Source of the DNA: Spirogloea muscicola
Lineage: Eukaryota > Streptophyta > Zygnematophyceae > Spirogloeales > Spirogloeaceae
Length of the DNA: 30,627 nt
Reading direction: 5' to 3'
Assembly: GCA_009602725.1 (NCBI GenBank)
Contig: WELB01000003.1
Coordinates: forward strand, 886,702 to 917,328
Part shown: in pieces, positions 18,770-26,990 of the stretch
Layout of the letters: each line of letters opens with the position of its first letter
Numbering within the stretch: position 1 is the stretch's first letter
Translations under genes and position numbers: made by a program
Notes under the pieces: model-generated
Database searches by the model: none
What the model was told of the DNA's origin: nothing
What the model saw: the letters and a program-made list of their open reading frames with translations, nothing else

Positions 18770-20158
18770 GCTACCCTCTGAGGGAGGGTGGCCTCCCTCA
18801 GCCGCTCTTCGGTTACTGAGGCCCACTTGCTGACGTTTCCACTTGCTGACGTCTGAGCGATTAGTATCCTGCTTTTTGCGCCAGCCAGCCCTTTCCGCCC
18901 TTGTCCATTCCTTTGTGCTGGCCTCTCACAGCCACTGCTGTCAATCTGGAAGAGCTGTTCTTCTTGTATGGTTGTACTGCTGACCCGGCTGACAGGCATT
19001 GTTGACTAGCCTCATTACTGCCTCCAGATGCGCCGTTGCTGTTGTTGCTGCACAAAATCGCCATCCCCATGGACTACAGCAGGTACTGCTTTCTAGGTTA
19101 CGAAGAGAGAGAGAGAAGGCGCGCGGGGCTCATGAATTGAAAGGGAGGCCAATTCAAGCCAATACATTGTTCAGGCAGAGTCGAGTGCAGACTAAACAAG
19201 GCTACATAATACGGAGACCTAATCTAAGGTACCTAAGATGACATTAGTACCCACGGGTGAGCACAAACAAATCTGACAAGCTAACTTGGGGAGCTGGAGC
19301 GCCGCCACGAAAGCCGGAGGCCTGACTTAGAGCGCGCCCTGCACGTTGATGAAGAGCCAATGCTTGCGAGCGCTGCAAACTAAGCGAGAGCCGCATGCTA
19401 TAATATGCAACTAAGGCCTGCGGAATGCTGGAGTGGCCCAAGCTGCCCCCCCGACTTCGACGACGCGCATCAACCAGCCGGGCCAGATGCTGGATCAGGG
19501 AGGACCATTTCACGCCGTAGCCTCCATAGATATCCATGGCACACGGGTAAAGATGGTCCCCTCGAGGATGATCATGGTAGTGCCGCTCCTTCTTGCGCTC
19601 CGCGCTGGACGTGGCCCAGCCAGACACGGTTGACGTTGGTGCGCCAGCCAACGAAATGGTGGTGGACGGAGCATGCCCAAAAGCATGGACAGAGTTGCGC
19701 AAACAGCACAAACGGAACTAAGCAACTTTATATCAAGTGTGGAATAATCATCACAAAGCGTGCTGATCCGGAAGCCCAAACACAGTAATGCGCGGCTAAG
19801 AGTAAGTAGCATCCACGTGAGTGTGCAGAAATGTCAGAAAGGCTAACAGTGGCCCAACGTATACGACAACAATGAGTTTCAAGGTGTTGGGGGCTATTAA
19901 ATGATGCTCTTCTCAAGGTCTCAGCTCCCATGCGGCGGGTCTGCTGGCCCTTCGCCTGCCTGCTTTTCTGGCAGGCAATGCACCTCGGAGGTCATTCCCC
20001 TTGTTAGAGGCTCTAGAAAAAAACAGATACTACTGATTAGCTCGCATGTTTAAACTGATGCTTCCAACAATCGAAGCACGATTGAAAGCAGCTGCGCACA
20101 TCGTCTGCCTTCTGAAAGGCTGACAGTCTCAGCTCCAAACTCAACGTGCTGGACGTCG
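18770..20158 (+). repeat. Segmental repeat A' (interrupted copy)
   Basis: Second copy of 1548-2225. A perfect 10-bp hairpin, CTGAGGGAGG-GTGG-CCTCCCTCAG, is at 18778-18801 (the A copy has a decayed version). An F1 hairpin end (18916-18935) and the 546-bp F2 insertion (19105-19650) lie inside it. CCACTTGCTGACGT is tandemly repeated at about 18823-18852. Confidence 0.8.
19105..19650 (-). mobile_element. F2 retrotransposon insertion, 546 bp, with ACGAA duplications
   Basis: ACGAA lies at 19100-19104 and 19651-19655; repeat A has the uninterrupted site. In minus sense the insertion starts inside the coding region (WATSSAERKKERHYHDHP) and runs through MDIYGGYGVKWSSLIQHLARL to SLSDLFVLTRGY, with TAA at about 19246-19244. 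A 3' UTR of about 140 bp follows, ending in the F2 hairpin (TTGAATTGGCCTCCC...), GCGCGCC and (CT)n. It defines the F2 3' end precisely. The coding part is open through its whole length but 5'-truncated. Confidence 0.88.
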
Positions 20159-20261
20159 TCCCTTGGTACTGCAGAGCACTCTCTTACACTTCCACGCAGA
20201 TAAGGTACACACAAATTGGAGTAAGCAAAATGTTTATTGCATTCTTATTCTAAGGCTACGT

Positions 20262-20340
20262 AGAGAGAAAGCGCGCGGGCCCAATACATTGTGCAGGCAG
20301 AAACAGAAAGGAAACATAAAGGTAATGGAGACCAGGCCTT
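20262..20340 (-). mobile_element. F2 3' end lacking the hairpin
   Basis: In minus sense CTGCACAATGTATTGG joins directly to GCCCGCGCGC and TTTCTCTC. The TTGAATTGG...CAATTCATG hairpin present between these motifs in other F2 copies is missing. A short GGTCTCCATTACC stretch on the 5' side matches the F2 UTR. Confidence 0.6.
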
Positions 20341-20344
20341 CGCG

Positions 20345-21838
20345 CACTTCTCTTTCGCAAGGTCCCCTTCGGTGCACCAGCTCACGTGGCGGTGGACTTG
20401 CGGGAACGCCTCCATAAACACCTCGCCCCCCTCCCTTTCCTTCCCCTCCTGGGCGACACACAGCTGGCGTTGGCCATCCTCACCCGCTGCATCGGCCAAC
20501 GGGCTTGCTTTCTGCAACGCATAGTTGCCCCATTGGGCATGGTGGTGGACCTTTACAAGGATCATGTTGACCCCCTTCTGCAGTCCCTGGCATCCCTACT
20601 ACATTCTTCATCTTTCCCCTCAGCTTCAGCTTCCCTCCAGGCCTCCCTCCCCTCTCGCATGGGCGGCCTTGGCTGCCGGTCATTGGAGCAGACGGCGCAA
20701 GCAGCCTTCCTGGGCTGCTGGCACCAGATCGCCTCTCTGCTCCCCATACGCTTCCCTTGCCTCCACGACCCTGTACGCAATGTGGAGGAAGGCCCCTTCC
20801 CCTTCCAAGCGGATCTGAGGAGCATCCGCGACTCAGCCATCGGCTCTTTCCCCTCTCTCCAACCCCTGCTCACGCCATTCTCCGCCCTCGCCCAAGCTGC
20901 TGATGGAGGGGCACAAACCAGACTGGTTACGGCAGTGGAAGACGAGCGCCGCAGAAGGTTGAGGAGGCTGCCAGAGATTCAGGACAATCCAAGGAGCCTG
21001 GCAAGACTTACTAAGACTTACTTCTCTAGCCACACCTGGTGCCACGGATTGGATCACCTCACACGCCGTCGCCAATGCCTTCAGCATTAGCTCCGAGGCC
21101 TTTCGGACGTCGCTGCAACTCTTCCTCGGCCTCCCACTTAACTGCCTGATTGGGGTGCGCCAGTGCGAGTGCGGCTTCCGTGCAGAGGGTGCTGAGCTCG
21201 CCACTCACATGCTGACATGCCCCACAGGACCAGAAGTGGTGGGCATCACAACCTCCTCCGCGATGCCCTGGCGGGCTTGATGCGCGACGCCGGCTACCGT
21301 GCGGTCGTAGAAGTCAACAATATCATGCCGATTACCACGGACGCCCAGGGACGTCATCATCGCCGCACACTTGACATTGAGGGCGTGCAACCTGGTGGAG
21401 GACCACGGGCCCTGGTCGACGTGGTGGTTACGGAGGCGTATAAATGTCCAGCATCGACACACATCGCTGGCCACGCAGTGGGCATGGCAGAGCAGGGAAA
21501 GCTACAGCACTACTCCGACTACCCCCGGTGCGATCAGCTCCTGCCAGCTGCAGTTGACACCTTTGGCTGTCTGGGTCCGCGTTTCCACACCCTCCTCCAC
21601 AACATTGCCAATCTAGGCTACACACGACGTGCAGATGTGTTCTCGGCTGAGATGTGCTTGCCAGCTGCATATCTGTCTTTCTTGCGACGACGAGTTTCGG
21701 CCTATTTGCAGCCTGCCCAGGCTAATGCCTTGCACCAGAAAGCTGGGCGAACTCTAGTTGGTGGCAGAAGGGCTTCTTATCTGACATCTAGTATTCAGGC
21801 ATCGATTAGCGACCTTTATGATTTGACCCGCGGTTACA
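20345..21838 (+). pseudogene. F3 non-LTR retrotransposon, C-terminal half (copy 2)
   Basis: The longest retrotransposon copy in the window. 20386-21010 encodes a post-RT region (VAVDLRERLHKHL, LAILTRCIGQRACFLQ, RMGGLGCRSLEQTAQAAFLG). The R.GGLG.RS..T..AA pattern is typical of the stretch after the RT domain in non-LTR elements. A frame change near 21000-21030 gives EAFRTSLQLFLGLPLNCLIG and the knuckle CECG...H.LTC (about 21165-21220). After a second frame change near 21230 the rest is open: RRTLDI, VDVVVTEAY, GKLQHYSDYP, SFLRRRVSAYL and SISDLYDLTRGY. The expected TGA is AGA here, so the frame runs on to 21975. Two frameshifts and the lost stop mark it as dead. Confidence 0.82.
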
Positions 21839-21950
21839 GAGCGGGTCATTCTGCTGTAGGTTATGTAGGTCTTAGATGTGCTTGCCTTTGTACTTGGCCA
21901 TTTGAGCTTCGTTTGTTTCAAATACACAAAACGTTCCTTTCGCAGGACGC
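21839..21950 (+). mobile_element. F3 3' UTR, copy 2
   Basis: GCGGGTCATTCTGCTGTAGG...TGTGCTTGCC..TGTACTTGGCCAT parallels 6640-6710. Confidence 0.55.
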
Positions 21951-22179
21951 GCAGGACCGATTGACGGCCTGCTGAGCCCCGCGTCAATGTCTGTCCCGGC
22001 GAGCTCCGCAGTATCACTGTTGCCCGCTGACGAATCAGGAAGTGGATCTCATGCTGGCGAGTCGCAGAGTAGCCCATCCGCGGCCGCCATTTGCGCTGTC
22101 GGGATTGGGTTGTCCTCTCCGAACCCTCTTCGAGTCCTCTTCACTTTCCGGCCCCTCTGGACCTCGTCAACTCTTATGG

Positions 22180-22390
22180 GGTGGGGCTGTCTGTCGGATC
22201 TGAGGCTCCTCACTCGTAACTACTGAGTGCTCCATCCTCCCCCTGTTCTGACATAGCATCTTCAGGCCCCTTTGTAGCTGTTTCACGCTTGTAGGCCCCT
22301 CCGAACCTTGGTGAATCCTTTTTGGGCTGGCTTTTCGCAGCCCTTGCCCCCATTGCGAGTGCCATTCTCTTTGTTCACAGCCCCTCGGCC
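22180..22390 (+). mobile_element. F1 tail inside block B
   Basis: CLSDLRLLTRNY and TGA (22224-22226), then a UTR CAGGCCCCTTTGTAGCTG and the hairpin GGGCTGGCTTTTCGCAGCCC (22324-22343), ending near CATTGCGAGTGCCATTCTC. The UTR is close to those at 14521 and 4074. Confidence 0.75.
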
Positions 22391-22554
22391 CCTTCGAAAA
22401 AAAACAGTTCTCTTCCAGCTTGGGGCGCTCCGCGTTGACCTCCTGCCCGTTCCTCTGCTCTTGATCCTCCGTAGCTACCGACCTCGGCGGAAGAGCTACT
22501 TTTGTCGTCCTCTCACTGAGGAGGTGAAGGTGCATCTCTACAGTGTGCCTACTT

Positions 22555-22622
22555 GTAAGAGCTCTTTTCTTGGGCTGTTTCAGCCCATCTCCTCAATGGG
22601 CGAGCCTTTTCTTCTTTCCGTT
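22555..22622 (+). mobile_element. 68-bp F1 hairpin-only insertion
   Basis: CTACTT flanks it at 22549-22554 and 22623-22628. The insert is a few bases plus CTTGGGCTGTTTCAGCCCATC, then CTCAATGGGCGAGCC and a TTTTCTTCTTTCC tail. The paralogous block at 1050-1062 reads ACCTGCTTAGCATAGCCTGACG without it. Confidence 0.8.
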
Positions 22623-22699
22623 CTACTTAGCCAAGCCTGACGAAGGCTTTCACTGCTGCGCCGGCATCCTCTGCTCTCGCCGTCCTGCCTCCATGGCTT

Positions 22700-23083
22700 C
22701 CTTGTCATCCTTTCTACCGTGTCCCTCCAACGCTCCCTCGCTCATGCCGTCCACTCGCGTGCCGGCCGCGCTATTGCGGCTGCTTCTGGGTCGCGTCTGA
22801 ATGCATCTTTTCCTGCTTCGAGCCACTCCGACCTGATTTTGCTCACCCGTTGGGTATTGAGCTTCCTCCAAAGGCATGGACTGTGGTGTAGTTCATGTTC
22901 GGCACCTCTTTGGCTGGGGATATTGTCCATTCTTTTTGGGCTGGCTTTGCCAGCCACTCTTCTCTATGGGCGAGCACTTTGCTTCCTGTGCTTTCGTCGT
23001 GTTTTCTTGTCTAGCTGCCTAGCTGTGTGATTTTTTTGGCTTTCGGCATAGTCCATTCTTTCTGAGCTGGCTTTGCTGGCCCC
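22700..23083 (+). mobile_element. F1 coding stub with two successive 3' ends
   Basis: 22719-22850 encodes SLQRSLAHAVHSRAGRAIAAASG and SHSDLILLTR. One extra T (CCGTTGGGTATTGAG) shifts the GY-stop. Hairpins follow at 22938-22956 and 23064-23082. The second module continues, after the LTR-like element, at 24420 with CCCCCTTTTTCTATGGGCG. Confidence 0.75.
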
Positions 23084-24419
23084 TGTCATGCGAGTAGGCG
23101 TCGGTGCGAAATGACGTCGATAGGTCTAGACGATAACAAACCTTGGCCAACTGTCAGGAAGAACAGTCTGATAAAGGTCAACAGTTGCTGTCAGTTGCCA
23201 AAGATCACAACAGATAAACAACTCAAGAACGTGTGAAAATTGACTATGTAGTATATGAAGGAAAGCGCGACAGTGCCCAGTAACCGGTATCCAGTATCTG
23301 AAGTCTTAAGGTCTTTCTATCTACTCGTATTGAGTCTCAAGGGGTCCCTATCTACTCGTATTGGGTAACCACCCCAAAGGATGGTCGCTATCTACTCGAG
23401 CAATTGTTCTCGGGCAAGCCCGCACCTTTTCTGTATTCGTGATTATAACAAGCAATGCAGCCAATGGATGCACGCAAGCAATCGATTCGAAACAGGCACT
23501 CAAACAATGAGCGCGACTCTTCAGATGTGAATACAGGCAAGTGCAGCACAATGTAAAGGCTGCTTACCATGCAGATAGAACGACTTCTCGCTGTCGCAGC
23601 GGGTCCGCACGCAAGGCTCGCTATGCGCGCACGCCGTATATGCCGGGCTCTGCCCTCTCGCGGACGCAGGCGCGAGTAGACCCAGGCTTGATCGGCGCAG
23701 GCGCGGTGGGCGCAGGCGCGGCAGGAGGGTGAGTATTACCAAGCGGACTGCCTGGCCTAGAGCGCGCGCCCCGACATGGGCTCGACGCGGTGAAACCCTA
23801 GCGCTACCTGATAGGCCAGATGCGGGCCGTTGGCTACGCTGGTTGGCTAAGCTGGATTGTCGGCCTTCGTGGACCCGCTTCCGACCCTGGAGTCGTCTTG
23901 ACCGTAGATGAACATATCCAATGGTCCGCTGCACGGTCGCCCCGCCACCGCTTCGATAGCGCCCACCTTGACGGTCTTGTTGGTGGTTGAGGTACCTGTA
24001 GATGGGCATTCCTCGTCGCGCCTTGAACGGTCTTCGGCTGGTTGGCGTCGCGCGTGGGCTTGGGCCCTTATAGTCACGCCGTTGTTGTGGATGTCCGCGT
24101 TTGATGAGCGGTTGATGTTGTTGTTGGTGTTGTCCGCATCGGAAGAGCGGTCGATATCGTTGTTGTCGCCGAAAGAGAAAGTCGGTGTCGCCGAGAGAAA
24201 GTGTCAGAGGTGGGTGGAACCTCCATTGTCAGCGTGAATCACACACAAAAGTGTCTGACCCAGCCTAGGAGCCACATAGGGAGAAAAGTGGTCCTTCATC
24301 CTCAGCGTGAATCACCCACCGAAGTGAATGAGTCAGCCTAGTAAGGCCACGTGTGAAGCCCAGTCAGCGGTCCTAGTCAGATCGACACAAATAGGCAGTC
24401 GACAGGATACGGCACGACA
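23084..24419 (-). mobile_element. Solo-LTR-like element R, copy 2 (1,336 bp)
   Basis: Ends are TGTCATGC (23084-23091) and GCACGACA (24412-24419). CCCC flanks both sides (23080-23083, 24420-24423). It is the inverse of 15749-17671 and lacks that copy's MITE and poly(A). Excision joins GAGCTGGCTTTGCTGGCCCC to CTTTTTCTATGGGCGAACAC, restoring an F1 3' end like that at 18163-18193. CTATCTACTCG occurs three times at 23316-23400. No gag, pol or integrase is seen. Confidence 0.8.
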
Positions 24420-24745
24420 CCCCCTTTTTCTATGGGCGAACACTTTCTTTCTAGCATTCCTCTCCCCTTGAGGCTTCCTTCGCAAGCTGCACCTTCGTGC
24501 CGGCCGGGCTCTTGCTGCTGCCTCTGGCTCTGGCCAGGGGACCCACTTTCAGGACCCTAGCCTCTCTGATTTGCGGCTGCTTAGCAGGGGTTACTGAGTG
24601 ATTTGTAGCTGCTTTCTTTCTTTGTGTGCTTTGTTTTCTTAGCGCTTCCTCTGGGCCCCCTTCTCGTACTTTGTTCATTCTTTCTTGGGCTGGCTTTTCC
24701 AGCCCCTATCCTCAATGGGCGAGCCCTTCTTTCTCCGCAAACCGG
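24420..24745 (+). mobile_element. F1 3' half-end joined to another F1 tail
   Basis: The end of the interrupted module (TATGGGCGAACACTTTCTTTC, to about 24453) is followed by a stub with CCTTCGTGCCGGCCGGGCTC, AAASGSGQGTHFQDPSLSDL, then LLSRGY and TGA (about 24595-24597). Its UTR and hairpin (24687-24705) match 1-125 in inverse orientation. The single CCAGGGGACCC at about 24535 is the empty-site reference for 14007-14061. Confidence 0.8.
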
Positions 24746-25830
24746 GGGGTGGTGGCCGTTCGACGGCACGCACCGCCCTGGCAATCGCGCCGTTGGCGTT
24801 CCGTCCGGGCTCGTCCGGGTGGCCTGGCATGCTCCCGTCATGCTCGGCGGCATGCGCAGGGCCGGACGCCCCCGGCGGCATGGCCGCCCGCGGCCATGCC
24901 TGGCGACATGCCCCGCCGCGGCCATGCTCGGCGCCATGGCGCCCGCTGGCGACAGCTCATGATTCCCTCGTCAGGCACGCTCCTCGCGGGCGAGCCTTGG
25001 GGGCGACCCCCATACACCCTGGACGGAGGGTGGTACGGAGAAGCACTTACTTTTGCACTTGCTATTGCACGGAGCAGAGAGAGACCCGACCTCCGGCCGG
25101 GGACTCAGTGACGCTCTGAGAGAGGCGCAGCCTTGCGGCTGCCTGCTGCTGTAGACCGCTGCTGCGCGCGGCTCGTTGCCGGCTCTGCTGAGGAGACCTT
25201 GGCGGCGTCCCGCCAGAGGCAAGTCTGTAGCGCGTGCCTATGGGTGGAGCTGCTGCTTAGCGGCAGCACCACAGGGCAAGTCTTCCGCTGTGTCGGAGTG
25301 CTTCCTCGTGGCGGGTGGTTGTCCCTAAATACGCAAGCACTCAGTCCAATAAGGACACATTCGGCTCTAACCTGCTTGTTTAGGTCCGAACGTGACACTT
25401 GTTGTCGCAATATGAGGTTCACAAAGTGATAATCATTACTTCACCCAGAGGAGCAGGGCTATTGCGCAGGCCAGACTACACAATATGCAGAGCTGAGTAA
25501 ACACTTCAATGTCTGCAAACAACATGATACGCTAAGCTCCTTTTGCTTGTTGGTGCCAATTAAGTAGGCATACAAATCTCCTATATCTTCTACGCACTTT
25601 TTATTGAAGCTGGTTCACAGGTCAGCTTGGTCGTAGGGTAACGATTGCATCCATTCTTGCTCGATGAAGCACTGAGACTGAAGTTAGACTTCAGCTCTGG
25701 CTTTGCTGCTGTTCTTTCTCAGCCAATGTGGACAATGTCTGTTGGCTTCGTTGCTTTGTGAAGCCATCTGCAGATTTCAGCTTGTTTTGAAATACTGACA
25801 CGGTAGGTGACCTTTAACTAAGCATGCTAT
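24746..25830. other. GC-rich island, then unassigned DNA
   Basis: 24820-24960 is very GC-rich with many GCATG/CATGC and GGCCATG words. 25120-25400 has no recognisable gene. 25400-25830 is AT-richer and also featureless to me. Confidence 0.35.
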
Positions 25831-25833
25831 AGA

Positions 25834-26085
25834 ATGCGGCTATCCTTGAGTCTGCAGCACTGCCAGGCACTCGCGATTCACCAGCGTGCTGGTCGTGCAT
25901 TAGCCCAGGCTAGTGGCTTCCATGGTGGTGGTTCGGCTCCTCAGTATAGCTTGTCAGATATGCATGTGCTCACTCGGGGATATTTAGTGTCCCCCCTAGC
26001 CAGCTCATTACCCAGTTAACAGGACATTTGTAAGGCTAGAACTGGCCTCCCTTTCAATTTCATGCGCACCGCGCTCCTTCTCTAC
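25834..26085 (+). mobile_element. Diverged F2 copy
   Basis: Coding stub MRLSLSLQHCQALAIHQRAG then SLSDMHVLTRGY. The stop is changed (TTA), so the frame runs on to 26019. After a shortened UTR the F2 end CTGGCCTCCCTTTCAATTTC with GCGCACCGCGC and TTCTCTACC is present, its stem weakened. This is an older copy than those at 14645 and 19105. Confidence 0.7.
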
Positions 26086-26512
26086 CTAAGCAGAACAATA
26101 TCAGCAGCTTTCCACGATCAAAGAGAGTCTCCTTGAAAATTGGATAATCTACCTTCTCCCTCGATCCTACATTTTGCGTGCCTTCTGCCCTAGACAACAG
26201 CCAGTGGAATATCCTCACTATCTCCATGCAGTGCTTGTAGACCAAATGAACGGTGAAGTGTTGTTGTAGATTCAGTCACACAGCCTGTAAAACTCTGGAA
26301 GATTTCTCCAAGCTTATTTACTTTAAATATTGATCTGCACAACAGTGTTCTAGACTGTTAAGGAGACTAGACAGAGATACCTGGATTGAGGAAACCGCAA
26401 GTAGGAGTGTAATGTCTCAACATGTGGAACAATTCAGATTTGCGGGTAAGAGCATGATGAGTAAGTTTGACATGAAAAGTAGCAGATGCGTAGCTTTGTG
26501 CGCATTGGTTGG

Positions 26513-26548
26513 CTTCAGGGGAAGTAATTTGTCTTACCTCCCCTGAAG
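26513..26548. repeat. 15-bp inverted repeat with one mismatch
   Basis: CTTCAGGGGAAGTAA and TTACCTCCCCTGAAG are separated by TTTGTC. It could form a stem-loop; role unknown. Confidence 0.8.
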
Positions 26549-26669
26549 TTAGAAACTCGTTTGTCATGTTTGTCATGTCTCTGATTCATTTGCAGTTACA
26601 CTAAACTCACGTCTAACAACTGAGGCCAAAGGAACGATGGCAAGTTCGGTTTCATTTCAGCCTACCACT

Positions 26670-26767
26670 AAGCACTTCTGTCATTCGCGCACGTTCATTG
26701 GAGGTGATTGAAGCAAGCACTTATGTCATTCGCGCACGTTCATTGGAGGTGATTGAAGCAAGCACTT
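26670..26767. repeat. 45-bp direct repeat, two full units plus 8 bp
   Basis: AAGCACTTNTGTCATTCGCG... begins at 26670 and 26715, with a third partial start at 26760. The two full units differ at one base, which points to a recent duplication. Confidence 0.95.
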
Positions 26768-26990
26768 GAGTCTCAGAATCTGAAAAGCAAGTATGCTCTC
26801 ATCTAAAGCCTCTGGGAAGCAGCCTCTACAAAGTGTGTCATTGTAGCACTCTTTGGGACAATGTGTTCAGACAGGGAATGTATTGTTCTAAGACACACTT
26901 GCTCAAGCAAAGTGTCCATGCCATCGAAGAACAACGCAGAAAGGTGACAAGGCACTTGACTATCGCTTGCAGATTGCTTGGTGGTTGTTA

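Larger units (their letters stand above)
21955..22730 (+). repeat. Dispersed duplicated block B (with F1 insertions)
   Basis: Matches 640-1145. It carries two additions that B' lacks: F1 tail material at about 22180-22390 and the 68-bp hairpin at 22555-22622. Confidence 0.7.
26086..26990. other. Intergenic region 3' of the neprosin gene
   Basis: Holds the inverted repeat at 26513-26548 and the tandem repeat at 26670-26767, both listed separately. It includes the 3' flank of the minus-strand neprosin gene. I find no AATAAA in the first 200 bp after its stop, and no other gene. Confidence 0.4.

Noticed and set aside
23316-23400. Three CTATCTACTCG copies as a CRISPR-like array
   Set aside because: Repeats are short with unequal spacing, lie inside an LTR-like element, and the DNA is eukaryotic.
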